DNA of 64,000 nucleotides from Sinanaerobacter chloroacetimidivorans (GTDB lineage Bacteria > Bacillota > Clostridia > Peptostreptococcales > Anaerovoracaceae). The notes under the pieces were generated by a model that saw only the letters and a program-made list of their open reading frames with translations, did not search any database and was not told the origin of the DNA. Position 1 is the stretch's first letter. Each line of letters begins with the position of its first letter. The translations under genes were made by a program, and so were the position numbers. Shown one piece after another: positions 15,065 through 23,794 of this stretch. Location: NCBI RefSeq assembly GCF_018128545.1, contig NZ_JAGSND010000013.1, positions 54,736 to 118,735 of the forward strand, written 5' to 3'.

Positions 15065-15924
15065 CTTTGAAAACGCATCCCTGTTTTTCCGAAGCGGCGC
15101 ATTTAAAATACGGTCGGATTCACCTGCCGGTAAGTCCCGACTGTAACATCCAGTGTGCCTTCTGCAAAAGAGGGATCAATAAAATCGATCAGGTTCCCGG
15201 CTGCGCGGGAAGGGTTCTCACGCCTCGGGAGGCCTTGGACATTTTGGGCAGAGCGTTGGAGCTTTGTCCGGAAATTACGGTGGCAGGGGTAGCAGGCCCT
15301 GGCGATACGCTGGCTACCGACCACGCGCTGAAGACTTTTCTCTTGATCCAGGAAGCCTATCCGCATATTCTCCGGTGTCTGTCTACAAACGGACTCCTGC
15401 TGGGGGAAAGGGTCCGGGAAATCAAAGAGGCAGGCGTGAATTCCATCACTGTGACCATCAATTCCATCACAGCAGAGATCCTGAACGAGATCAATGAGTT
15501 TGTCATCTACCACAATCAGATCCTGCGGGGCTTGGAAGCCCAAAAGCTGCTGATCAAATCACAGCTTTCCGGGATCCGGAAAGCAACAGAGGAAACGGAT
15601 GCGGTGATCAAGATCAATACCGTATTGATCCCGGGACTGAACGATGGAGAAGTCGGGGACATTGCACAGGCTGCCAAAGAGGCAGGTGCGGTGATGCACA
15701 ACATTATTCCCCTGATTCCCCAGCAGAAAATGGCAGACAGACGGAGGCCGGACTGCGAAGAGCTGCATCGGGCCAAGATGGCTGCCTCACACTATCTCGA
15801 TGTCTTCCACCACTGCAGGCAGTGCAGAGCAGATGCCGCAGGCATCATGGGAAAGAATCTGGATATCACGAAACAGCTCTACGGAGAAGATGCGCCGGCA
15901 CCCGACGTATTTTCTCACGGCTGA
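15061..15924 (+). CDS. NifB-like radical SAM cofactor maturase (MarB-like)
   Basis: Makes the carbide-containing 8Fe precursor (NifB-co type) from two 4Fe clusters using SAM. The radical SAM motif is C28-x3-C32-x2-C35 in CNIQCAFC. The start HPCFSE gives the His6/Cys8 pair and the end FHHCRQCRADAAG gives Cys252/Cys255; both are NifB signatures for the two substrate clusters. It lacks the C-terminal NifX domain of long NifBs, which is encoded separately just upstream. At 287 aa it is a minimal NifB. Its presence means the DK-like protein carries a NifB-derived cluster, excluding the simple 4Fe-type relatives. A 129-bp gap without clear terminator separates it from the next gene. Confidence 0.9.
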   Translation: MTLKTHPCFSEAAHLKYGRIHLPVSPDCNIQCAFCKRGINKIDQVPGCAGRVLTPREALDILGRALELCPEITVAGVAGPGDTLATDHALKTFLLIQEAYPHILRCLSTNGLLLGERVREIKEAGVNSITVTINSITAEILNEINEFVIYHNQILRGLEAQKLLIKSQLSGIRKATEETDAVIKINTVLIPGLNDGEVGDIAQAAKEAGAVMHNIIPLIPQQKMADRRRPDCEELHRAKMAASHYLDVFHHCRQCRADAAGIMGKNLDITKQLYGEDAPAPDVFSHG

Positions 15925-16053
15925 CGGCTGTGAAAGAGCGAGCGAGGCGGATATTCGGAACGGCCGGATATGACGTTTCGAAGTCTTCCTGAGTTGTTCC
16001 GAGGCAGCGTTATCAAGTAAGCATATATATAGAAGAAAGGAAGAAAATTAATT

Positions 16054-17211
16054 ATGAAAACTGAGAGTGACATGCGAACCTTATTCATTCATGGGGGCAT
16101 TGACGGTGATGAACTGACAGGGTCGGTGAACGTACCCATCTATCAGACATCCACCTACCGACAAACTTCTTTGGGAGTGATGAAAGGTTACGAGTATTCC
16201 AGAACGGGAAATCCCACGAGACATGCGCTAGAGGTGTTGATCACCGAACTGGAAAAAGGAACGGACGGCTTCGCCTTTGCATCGGGGATGGCGGCTATTA
16301 CAGCGGTGCTTAGCTTATTTCAAAGCGGCGATCGCGTCATTATTTCCAACAATGTATACGGCGGTACCTTCCGGGTGCTGGATAAAATTTTTCAGCAGTT
16401 CGGTCTTGCTTATACCATCGTAGATACATCGGATCTCAAAGAAGTGGAGACGGCTATCTCAGATCAAGTGAAGGCAATTTTTATTGAATCACCGGCCAAC
16501 CCGCTGATGACCATAACCGATATCAGAGCGGTTTCCGCCCTTGCAAAGCAAAAGGGCATTCTTACCATCGTTGATAATACCTTTATGACCCCTTATCTGC
16601 AGCGCCCGCTGGAGCTGGGAGCCGACATCGTGGTGCACAGTGCCACCAAATATCTGGGAGGACATAGCGATTTGATCGCCGGTCTTGCAGTCACAAATGA
16701 CAAAACCCTGTCCGACAGGCTTTCCTTTATCCAAAATGCCACCGGAGGGATCTTGCAGCCCTTTGATTCCTGGCTGCTGATCCGAGGCATTAAAACCCTG
16801 TCGGTAAGAATGGACCGGCATGTGGAAAACGCAGGCTATCTCGCCGAATTTCTGAAGCAGCATCCCGCTGTGGATGCGGTTTATTATCCGGGACTTGCCG
16901 ATACTCCGGGCTATGAGATCCACAGGCAGCAGTCGGATGGACCAGGGGCGATGATTTCCTTTGTTCTGAACGAAGCCTATGATACGGAAACATTCTTTTC
17001 TTCTCTTGAAGTGGCTGCGCTGGCTGAGAGCCTGGGAGGCGTAGAATCTCTGGTTTGCCATCCCGCTACCATGACCCATGCGTCTATCCCTGAGGAAATC
17101 AGGAAGAAGGTGGGGATCGTGGATGCTCTGATTCGTTATTCCCCGGGCATCGAAGCAAAGGAAGACCTGATTCGGGATCTCGGACGTGCGCTGGAACGCA
17201 GCAAGAGGTAA
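16054..17211 (+). CDS. mccB: Cystathionine gamma-lyase / homocysteine gamma-lyase type PLP enzyme (MccB-like)
   Basis: A Cys/Met metabolism PLP enzyme of 385 aa. The Schiff-base lysine is in HSATKYLGGHSDLIAG, the Asp in IVDNTFMTP, the phosphate segment ASGMAAITA. The ending LGGVESLVCHPATMTHASIP is typical of cystathionine lyases and synthases. Specificity is taken from context. It lies 5 bp before an MccA-like beta-synthase, so the pair matches the reverse trans-sulfuration module mccA-mccB of Bacillus in swapped order. In that role it splits cystathionine to cysteine and 2-oxobutyrate. Methionine gamma-lyase activity, releasing methanethiol, cannot be ruled out. RBS is AGAAAGGAAG. Confidence 0.82.
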   Translation: MKTESDMRTLFIHGGIDGDELTGSVNVPIYQTSTYRQTSLGVMKGYEYSRTGNPTRHALEVLITELEKGTDGFAFASGMAAITAVLSLFQSGDRVIISNNVYGGTFRVLDKIFQQFGLAYTIVDTSDLKEVETAISDQVKAIFIESPANPLMTITDIRAVSALAKQKGILTIVDNTFMTPYLQRPLELGADIVVHSATKYLGGHSDLIAGLAVTNDKTLSDRLSFIQNATGGILQPFDSWLLIRGIKTLSVRMDRHVENAGYLAEFLKQHPAVDAVYYPGLADTPGYEIHRQQSDGPGAMISFVLNEAYDTETFFSSLEVAALAESLGGVESLVCHPATMTHASIPEEIRKKVGIVDALIRYSPGIEAKEDLIRDLGRALERSKR

Positions 17212-17216
17212 GGCAG

Positions 17217-18134
17217 ATGGGTGAGAAATACTATAATGACATTCGGGAACTCATCGGCAATACGCCGGTTTTAAAGCTGAACCAGCTGGCTTCGAAGGAA
17301 GCCGTTCCTATTTTTGCAAAGCTGGAATTTTGGAATCCCGGGGGCAGTGTCAAGGATCGGATCGGCAAAGCGATGATAGAAGATGCCGAAGCCCGGGGAC
17401 TTTTAAAACCTGGATTTACCATTCTTGAGGCGACGGCAGGGAATACGGGATTGGGTATTGCTTTGGCTGCCATCAACAAGGGATACCGGATTATCTTTAT
17501 CGTTCCGGAGAAATTTTCCGTAGAAAAGCAGATCCTGATGAAAGCCCTTGGTGCGGAGATCATCAATACCCCCAGGGAACGGGGCATGCTTGGAGCCATG
17601 GAAAAGGCCAGGGAACTCAGAGCGGAACTCCCCAATGCGGTGGAGCTTGGACAGTTTGTCAATCCTGCCAATCCCCAGGTTCATTATGAGACCACCGGGC
17701 CCGAGATTTACCATGCTCTGGGCGGGGAGATCGACTTTCTGGTGGCGGGAGCGGGAAGCGGCGGGACTTTTACCGGAGCACTACGTTATTTAAAGGAAAA
17801 GATCCCAGCGATCAAAGGCGTTCTGGCGGACCCCGAAGGCTCTACTATGGGGGGAGGAGAGGAGCACTGCTATAATATTGAAGGGATTGGCAACAACTTT
17901 ATCCCGGAAACCATGGATATGGGACTCGTCGATGCTGTGATCAAAGTTTCGGATGAAGAGGCTTTTGCCACGGTGAAGCAGCTGGCCAGGAAGGAAGGGC
18001 TGATTGTAGGAACTTCCGCCGCTGCAGCGGTAGCCGCATCCCTGAAACTTGCAGAAAAGCTCACAGAAGGCAGAATCGTAACGATTCTGCCCGACCGGGG
18101 AGACCGATATTTCAGCAAGAATCTATACGAGTAA
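17217..18134 (+). CDS. mccA: O-acetylserine-dependent cystathionine beta-synthase / cysteine synthase (MccA-like)
   Basis: A fold-type II PLP enzyme of 305 aa. The lysine motif is NPGGSVKDRIG. The substrate loop reads TAGNTG, where CysK has TSGNTG. It continues into VPEKFSVEKQ and NPANPQVHYETTGPEIY, features of the MccA (YrhA) group that condenses homocysteine with O-acetylserine. The phosphate-binding SGGTF segment is present as GSGGTFTG. ATG at 17217 overlaps the region just after mccB and has an AAGAGGTAAGG-like site. It is the last gene of the operon, before a strong terminator. Together with cysE and MccB it would turn methionine sulfur into cysteine. A plain cysteine synthase role is the alternative. 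Confidence 0.84.
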   Translation: MGEKYYNDIRELIGNTPVLKLNQLASKEAVPIFAKLEFWNPGGSVKDRIGKAMIEDAEARGLLKPGFTILEATAGNTGLGIALAAINKGYRIIFIVPEKFSVEKQILMKALGAEIINTPRERGMLGAMEKARELRAELPNAVELGQFVNPANPQVHYETTGPEIYHALGGEIDFLVAGAGSGGTFTGALRYLKEKIPAIKGVLADPEGSTMGGGEEHCYNIEGIGNNFIPETMDMGLVDAVIKVSDEEAFATVKQLARKEGLIVGTSAAAAVAASLKLAEKLTEGRIVTILPDRGDRYFSKNLYE

Positions 18135-18180
18135 AGAAGCTATAAATAATAGTCATAACTTTCCTTCTAATTTTGAGATA

Positions 18181-18226
18181 GGGCTGTTGCATTCTCCTAC
18201 CTTTTGCAACGGCCCATTTCTTTGCT
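18181..18226 (+). terminator. Intrinsic terminator at the end of the sulfur operon
   Basis: GGGCTGTTGCA (18181-18191) pairs with TGCAACGGCCC (18205-18215), 11 pairs with one G-T wobble, followed by a T-rich stretch. This closes the unit that starts at 9014. Confidence 0.85.
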
Positions 18227-18348
18227 TTACAAACTAATAGCGATATGCTGAATTTTGAAAACATGGATTGTATCTGACAGAGAAAAGTGGCATAATAGAA
18301 TCGTTTATTACAGAATGTTCTGAACTAAATTTAACAGTAGACGAGGAA

Positions 18349-19302
18349 ATGATTTTGGACAATTTTATTTATAGCCTGAATGCAACTGTTCCGGTCTTTG
18401 TGGTAATGCTGGCCGGTTGGATCTTACGCCGGAGGGGGATGCTCAATGAAAATTTTGTGAACGTAGCAGACCGTTTTAATTTTAAAGTGACGCTTCCGAT
18501 TTTGCTTTTCCGGGATATTGCCGCCATGGATATCATGGCCGATTTTGAGCTGCGGTTCTTTTTATTCTGCATGATTGCCACGGCTTTGTGTTTTGCGGGA
18601 ATCTGGCTCTTTGCAGAGTTATTGATTAAGGACAAGTCCCTGATTGGAAGTTTTGTTCAGGGCTCCTTCCGAGGGAGTCTTGCAGTGCTTGGCATTGCTT
18701 TTATTCAGAACATCTATGGCAATGCGGGACTGGCTCCTCTGATGATCGTAGCGGCGGTGCCCTTATATAATATTTTCTCTGTTGTGATCCTCACTCTGAA
18801 AGGAGAGAATCAAAGAGGGAAGGAAACAGAAAGAATCCGGTCCGCTTTCTTTCACATCTGCACCAATCCGATCATATTGGGTATCTTTATCGGTTTGCCT
18901 TTCTCTATCTTCCAAATCGATTTGCCCACTATAGCAGAGAAAAGCCTGAATAATTTTGCTGCAATGGCGACACCCCTTGCACTTATCGCAATCGGTGCAG
19001 GATTTGAATTGAAGAAGGCGTTGGGGAAAATACAGATTACCGCAATCGCTTCCTTTGTAAAACTAATTCTGCAGCCGGGGATCTTCTTGCCTATTGCCAT
19101 TCTGATGGGATTTCGTGATCAGTCCGTTATCGCACTGCTGATTATGCTGGGAGCCCCATCTACTCCCACCTGCTACATCATGGCTAAGAATATGTGTAAT
19201 GACAGTGTTCTGGCTTCCGGTATTGTAGTACTTTCAATGCTTTTATCACCCATCACCATTACTGCCTGGATTTTTGGTTTAAAAACTTTTGGTTTTATTT
19301 AA
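18349..19302 (+). CDS. Auxin efflux carrier (AEC) family transporter
   Basis: A membrane carrier of 317 aa with about ten hydrophobic segments. It begins with the AEC hallmark LNATVPVFVVMLAGWILRRR followed by N-F-V-N-V-ADRFNFKVTLP. The frame is open from 18268, but ATG 18349 behind GACGAGG gives the usual N-terminus. The conserved C-terminal block around LGAPSTPTCYIMAKNM is intact. Family members export or import small acids such as malate or auxin-like compounds; substrate unknown. It is separated from the sulfur operon by a terminator and lies 24 bp before the Amt-kinase gene, so it may share a transcript with it. Confidence 0.82.
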   Translation: MILDNFIYSLNATVPVFVVMLAGWILRRRGMLNENFVNVADRFNFKVTLPILLFRDIAAMDIMADFELRFFLFCMIATALCFAGIWLFAELLIKDKSLIGSFVQGSFRGSLAVLGIAFIQNIYGNAGLAPLMIVAAVPLYNIFSVVILTLKGENQRGKETERIRSAFFHICTNPIILGIFIGLPFSIFQIDLPTIAEKSLNNFAAMATPLALIAIGAGFELKKALGKIQITAIASFVKLILQPGIFLPIAILMGFRDQSVIALLIMLGAPSTPTCYIMAKNMCNDSVLASGIVVLSMLLSPITITAWIFGLKTFGFI

Positions 19303-19326
19303 TTTTAAAGTTCGGAGGTGAAGCAA

Positions 19327-21237
19327 ATGCAGGAGATTGATACGTTGTGGATTATCATTTGCGCTTGTTTCGTTTTCTTTATGCAGGCGGGATTTGTCTG
19401 CTATGAAGTCGGTTTTGTACAAAGTAAAAATGTAATATCGGTTGCCATCGAGAATCTGGTAACCTTCATGATAACGACCATCGGTTTCTGTTTGGTTGGC
19501 TTTCCCGTCATGTTCGGGAAAACCTTTTATGGCATTGTGGGAAATAGTTTATGGTATTTTCAGGGTATTGAGAAGGCGTCTCCTTTAGGCTATGCCTTTG
19601 TTTTTTTTGAGCTGATGTTTGCCGCCACTGCCGTCACCATCTTTGCCGGTTCCATGTCTGAGAGAACCAAACTCTTTCCGTTGCAGATCGCAGCCCTTGT
19701 AAGTGCCGTGTTGATTTTCCCCGTTTACGGACATTGGGTTTGGGGCGGACTTTTTATTCATCAGGAGACATGGCTGTCTTCTTTGGGCTTTATTGATTTT
19801 GCCGGCGCTACAGTCGTACACACAACGGCAGGATTTATTGCTCTGGCCGGTTTGATCGTGATAGGGAAAAGAAGTAAGCCGGGCGGAAGAAGATCCAATA
19901 TTCCCTTTGCTGTATTGGGCGTTTTTATCCTGTGGTTTGCCTGGTTCGGATTTAACGGAGGCAGTATATTAGCCTTTAATGATAAAGTTGGCCTGATCCT
20001 TCTGAACACAAATCTGGCGGCAGCCTCCGGAATGATAGGAGCCCTTGCTGTAAACCGCCTCCAATCAAGAAACGGAGGCTATCTGCTCTCAATTTTTAAT
20101 GGAGTACTGGGCGGTCTGGTGGCTATAACGGCTGCTTCTTATTACTTAGGTCCTATGGCAGCATTGCTCATTGGATTTTTTGCCGGCATGATGGTGGAAG
20201 TATCCAGCAATCTATTGGAGAAATTCGGAATCGATGATGCGGTAGGGGCCGTTCCCATTCACCTGTTCGGCGGGATCGCGGGCACTCTGCTGCTTCCTTT
20301 TTTCATGCATGAGGATTTGCTGCATACTGCCAGCCGTCTTCAGCAATTTTTAGTTCAGCTTTTGGGACTCCTTGTAAACTTCTGCTGGGCTTTCGGAGCC
20401 GCTTTTCTTATGTTCAAGATCATTGACCGTTTGACTGGTATGCGGGTAACCCCTGAGGAAGAAGAAAAAGGACTGAATATTGTTGAGTTTTCAGATATCT
20501 ATTCCTGGGAAAAACATATGGAAATCAGCAGCTATGAAAGAGAAATCAAGGAAAAAAATGATCTCCTGAGAAAACAGGCCCGACTGCTGACGGTAACGGA
20601 AGAACAGGAGAAAACAAAGCTGGCCAGGGATCTTCATGATGGTGTGGGGCAAAGTCTGGCGGCTTTAAAGTTGATTTTGGGAATGACGAAAAAGAATCTG
20701 GAATCGGATGCACAGAAATTGGATAAAAATCAACGGGCACTTATACAAAACACCGAAAAAGCGGTAAAACTGGCCGAAACCTCAATCAATGAGATCCGTA
20801 ACGTTCTGAACAATTTAAAACCGGAGCATCTGAAGGAAAAGGGATTGACGGGAGGCCTGGAAGCCATGACAAAGGACTTGAACAGCATGAATGGATTGTC
20901 ATGCCGGCTGGAGATCCTGCATCCGATACCTCACTTTGATGATACCATTACGCTGAATCTTTATCGCATCATGCAGGAGGCACTGACCAATATTGTCAAA
21001 CATGCAAGAGCAAGCTCTGTAGTGATCAGAGCGGGTGCCATGAATAAAAACGACTACTATGATTTCCAGATTATTGATGACGGCATCGGTTTCGATATCC
21101 GGAAGAATCAGTTTGGAGTAGGTATTCCCTCCATTCAGGACCGTGTAAAAATGTTGGGTGGCCGGGTTGAAATCCTTACCGAAGAAGGGAAAGGTACAAG
21201 AATCATTGTGGAGGTGCCAATCAATGACGAAAGATAA
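19327..21237 (+). CDS. Ammonium transporter-histidine kinase fusion (Amt-HK)
   Basis: One polypeptide of 636 aa. Residues 1-370 are a complete Amt/Rh domain with Asp157 (FIDFAGATVVH), and the pore twin histidines His165 and His312 are kept. A charged coiled linker (about 375-425) leads to a HisKA_3 dimerisation domain with phospho-acceptor His437 in LARDLHDGVGQSLAALK, then a HATPase domain with N-box NLYRIMQEALTNIVKHA. It is a NarL/DegS-type kinase using an ammonium channel as sensor. GTG 19318 overlaps the GGAGG site, so ATG 19327 is chosen. Similar Amt-kinase proteins are known from anammox and some other bacteria. The next gene, its regulator, overlaps by 14 bases. Whether it conducts ammonium or only senses it cannot be told. 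Confidence 0.92.
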   Translation: MQEIDTLWIIICACFVFFMQAGFVCYEVGFVQSKNVISVAIENLVTFMITTIGFCLVGFPVMFGKTFYGIVGNSLWYFQGIEKASPLGYAFVFFELMFAATAVTIFAGSMSERTKLFPLQIAALVSAVLIFPVYGHWVWGGLFIHQETWLSSLGFIDFAGATVVHTTAGFIALAGLIVIGKRSKPGGRRSNIPFAVLGVFILWFAWFGFNGGSILAFNDKVGLILLNTNLAAASGMIGALAVNRLQSRNGGYLLSIFNGVLGGLVAITAASYYLGPMAALLIGFFAGMMVEVSSNLLEKFGIDDAVGAVPIHLFGGIAGTLLLPFFMHEDLLHTASRLQQFLVQLLGLLVNFCWAFGAAFLMFKIIDRLTGMRVTPEEEEKGLNIVEFSDIYSWEKHMEISSYEREIKEKNDLLRKQARLLTVTEEQEKTKLARDLHDGVGQSLAALKLILGMTKKNLESDAQKLDKNQRALIQNTEKAVKLAETSINEIRNVLNNLKPEHLKEKGLTGGLEAMTKDLNSMNGLSCRLEILHPIPHFDDTITLNLYRIMQEALTNIVKHARASSVVIRAGAMNKNDYYDFQIIDDGIGFDIRKNQFGVGIPSIQDRVKMLGGRVEILTEEGKGTRIIVEVPINDER

Positions 21238-21865
21238 AATAAAAATCTATCTGGCAGACGATCATAAGATCCTTCGCGAATCTTTGATCATACTGCTTGG
21301 ACAAGAGGAAGATATCGAGGTGGTGGGGGAGGCCCAGGATGGAATCGTAGTGGAAGAGCAGGTTCCCGCCAGAGAAGTAGATCTGTTGATTCTGGATATT
21401 TCCATGCCCAAAAGAAGCGGACTTGATGTCGCAAAGAATCTCCTGCGAATGCTGCCCAATCTGAAGATCATATTCCTGACGATGCACAAAAGTGAAGAGA
21501 TCCTTGCAGAAGCATTTGAAAGCGGTGCCAAAGGTTATGTATTAAAGGAAAATGCTTTTGAAGAACTGATTCAGGCGATCCATACCGTTATGGCCGGAAA
21601 CATTTATGTATCCTCGGTTCTTTCACCGACACTGCTTCATGGATTTTTGTCCAATGAGCGGCGCGGGAAGGATCTTTCTGTCAGGGAAAGAGAAATATTG
21701 AAACTGCTGGCTGAAGGATACAGCAATAAAGAGATTTCCGATATCCTGGTCATATCCATTAAGACCGTAGAGACACATAGAGCCAATATCATGAGAAAAA
21801 ATAATTTTAAAAATATAACAGAGCTGGTGCTTTATGCAGCACGAAACCATCTCATAGAAATTTAA
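21224..21865 (+). CDS. NarL/LuxR-family response regulator, partner of Amt-HK
   Basis: A 213-residue receiver-HTH protein. The acidic pocket is LADDH, the phospho-acceptor is Asp58 in LILDISMP, and the conserved Lys is in YVLKENAF. The LuxR-type DNA-binding domain at the C-terminus reads LSVREREILKLLAEGYSNKE and then KTVETHRANIM. The ATG at 21224 lies within the kinase gene's last codons and has GGAGGTGCC upstream; the longer open frame from 21158 is inside the kinase coding region. The overlap makes the kinase-regulator pairing almost certain. The likely target is the second amt gene just downstream, or nitrogen genes elsewhere. Confidence 0.92.
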   Translation: MTKDKIKIYLADDHKILRESLIILLGQEEDIEVVGEAQDGIVVEEQVPAREVDLLILDISMPKRSGLDVAKNLLRMLPNLKIIFLTMHKSEEILAEAFESGAKGYVLKENAFEELIQAIHTVMAGNIYVSSVLSPTLLHGFLSNERRGKDLSVREREILKLLAEGYSNKEISDILVISIKTVETHRANIMRKNNFKNITELVLYAARNHLIEI

Positions 21866-21885
21866 AGTTTTTTCCTTGAGAAAAT

Positions 21886-21926
21886 AGGGGTTTTGCAGTA
21901 TTTCATTGCGGCCCCTGTTTTTTTAT
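21886..21926 (+). terminator. Intrinsic terminator after the response regulator
   Basis: AGGGG (21886-21890) pairs with CCCCT (21912-21916), extended by flanking A-T pairs, followed by GTTTTTTTA. It separates the two-component unit from the second amt. Confidence 0.72.
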
Positions 21927-22013
21927 ATTGATTATAACGGCAGTTTGATACTTTTGCCGTATCAATTCGGAGATAGAAGGTCTCCTGTTAAAAAAGAGAA
22001 GGGAAGTGACTTT

Positions 22014-23225
22014 ATGATCAACAGCGGCGATACCGCATTTATCATTATCTGTGCGGCATTGGTATGTCTGATGACGCCTGGATTGGCTTTTTTCTACGGT
22101 GGTCTGGTGTCCAGAAAAAATGTATTGACCATCATGATGCAGAGCTTTATTTCTATGGGTGTTGTAACCATTATCTGGGTTACCATCGGATTTACTTTGG
22201 CATTCGGTCCGGATGTGTCGGGAATTATCGGAGGTTTTAAATATGCATTTTTAAGCGGGGTAGGTATGGAGCCGAATCCGGGATATGGCGCGACCATCCC
22301 GTTTCTAACCTTTTTCAGTTATCAGCAGATGTTTGCAATTATCACTCCGGCATTAATAACCGGGGCTTTTGCAGACAGGGTAAATTTTAAAAGCTATTTG
22401 ATTTTCCTTGTGGCATGGAGTATCTTAATCTATGTGCCATTGGCTCATTGGGTATGGGGCGGCGGATTCCTGCAGCAAATGGGTGCTGTTGACTTTGCCG
22501 GCGGTGTTGTGGTTCATGCAAGTGCAGGTTTGGCGGCTCTGGCTTCCGTTCTGTTTGTAGGAAAAAGAAATCTCGCGGATCACGACAGAGAACCTCACAA
22601 TATCACCTATGTTGCCCTGGGTACCGGACTGCTCTGGTTTGGATGGTTCGGATTTAATGCCGGCGGTGCATTAGCCGCTAATTCCATTGCAGCTGTGGCC
22701 TTTATCAATACGGATATCGCAGCTTCTGTGGCCATGATTACCTGGCTGGCGATTTCCTGGGTAAAAGACAAAAAACCAAGCTTTGTCGGTGCTTTGACCG
22801 GGGCTGTGGCCGGCCTTGCGACCATTACTCCTGCTGCCGGTTTTATAGAACCTTGGGCTGCGGTCATCATCGGATTGGCTTCCGGTTTTGTCTGTTACTA
22901 TGCGGTTCAGCTTCGCATCAAACTTGACTGGGACGATGCGCTGGACGTCTGGGGTGTTCATGGCGTAGGCGGCATGCTGGGAAGCATATTGGTAGGCGTT
23001 TTTGCAGTGGGTTCCGTAAATGGCGTAAGCGGCCTCATCGAAGGAAACGTGCATCAGCTCCTGGTCCAGATAGCAGCCGTACTCATTGCATCCGCCTATG
23101 CTTTCGTGGTGACTTATGTCATTCTCAAGGTAGTTAATAAATTTGTCCCGGTTCGTGTATCCGAGGCAGAGGAGAAAGAAGGCCTCGACATTTCAATTCA
23201 TAAAGAAATTGCATATCATATCTAA
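22014..23225 (+). CDS. amt: Ammonium transporter (Amt family)
   Basis: A stand-alone Amt channel of 403 aa with about eleven membrane segments. It shows the family start TPGLAFFYGGLVSRKNVL, Asp in VDFAGGVVVH with the first pore His, and the second pore His in WGVHGVGGMLGSILVG. The frame is open from 21906, but ATG 22014 follows a GAAGGGAAGTGA site and starts the usual extracytoplasmic N-terminus. No GlnB/GlnK gene follows, unlike most amt loci. The kinase-fused Amt and regulator just upstream may control it. A bidirectional hairpin follows. Confidence 0.93.
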   Translation: MINSGDTAFIIICAALVCLMTPGLAFFYGGLVSRKNVLTIMMQSFISMGVVTIIWVTIGFTLAFGPDVSGIIGGFKYAFLSGVGMEPNPGYGATIPFLTFFSYQQMFAIITPALITGAFADRVNFKSYLIFLVAWSILIYVPLAHWVWGGGFLQQMGAVDFAGGVVVHASAGLAALASVLFVGKRNLADHDREPHNITYVALGTGLLWFGWFGFNAGGALAANSIAAVAFINTDIAASVAMITWLAISWVKDKKPSFVGALTGAVAGLATITPAAGFIEPWAAVIIGLASGFVCYYAVQLRIKLDWDDALDVWGVHGVGGMLGSILVGVFAVGSVNGVSGLIEGNVHQLLVQIAAVLIASAYAFVVTYVILKVVNKFVPVRVSEAEEKEGLDISIHKEIAYHI

Positions 23226-23285
23226 TATCATGTGTTACGAATCCGGTTTATTTACGAAAAAAACCGCGGCGCAGATATATCCCTT

Positions 23286-23319
23286 AAAAAAGTATGTGTG
23301 TTTGTACACATACTTTTTT
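23286..23319. terminator. Bidirectional intrinsic terminator after amt
   Basis: AAAAAAGTATGTG (23286-23298) pairs with CACATACTTTTTT (23307-23319), a perfect 13-bp stem with an 8-base loop. Confidence 0.88.
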
Positions 23320-23392
23320 AATCCGGGCATATAATGAATCAATTAGAATTATGGATTTTATAATCTGTTAAACAGCAAGGGGGAAAAACGAA

Positions 23393-23728
23393 ATGATAAG
23401 TACACAGGATTTGAGAAATAAAGAGGTTATCAATATTTATGACGGCAAAAGCCTGGGGTTTGTATATGATATCGAAGTAAATCTGGAAAAAGGAATCATA
23501 GAGGGCATTATTGTACCGGCTCAAAGAAGTTTTTTTAATTTTTTCAACCGCGGTGACCATGATTATATTATCAAATGGAAGGATATAAAAAGAATCGGCG
23601 ATGATGTGATCCTGGTAGATGTAGCCGGAGTTTACGATTCGGAAATTTCCTATGACAGGGGATATATGTCCAATGTCAGCAATATTTCCGGGCTTGACAG
23701 ACATCTTGATGAGGAAGATGAGAATTAA
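23393..23728 (+). CDS. YlmC/YmxH family PRC-barrel sporulation protein
   Basis: A 111-residue protein. It matches the YlmC/YmxH family, a single PRC-barrel domain beginning STQDLRNKEVINIYDGKSLG and containing GIIEGIIVPAQ and VILVDV. The family is widespread in spore formers, and its exact role is unclear. The extra acidic tail (DEEDEN) after residue 100 may be disordered. ATG follows AAGGGGGAAAAAC. It stands alone between terminators and the nrdR region. Confidence 0.8.
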   Translation: MISTQDLRNKEVINIYDGKSLGFVYDIEVNLEKGIIEGIIVPAQRSFFNFFNRGDHDYIIKWKDIKRIGDDVILVDVAGVYDSEISYDRGYMSNVSNISGLDRHLDEEDEN

Positions 23729-23794
23729 AGGGGCTTCAAAGGATAAAGTCCTTGCATAAACCACAAGATATGGGTAAAATCTTAGTTATAGCAT

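Noticed and set aside
10985..15924. A genuine molybdenum nitrogenase for N2 fixation
   Set aside because: NifEN, NifV, modABC and nif regulators are missing; the D/K subunits are shorter, and neighbours are all sulfur amino-acid genes.
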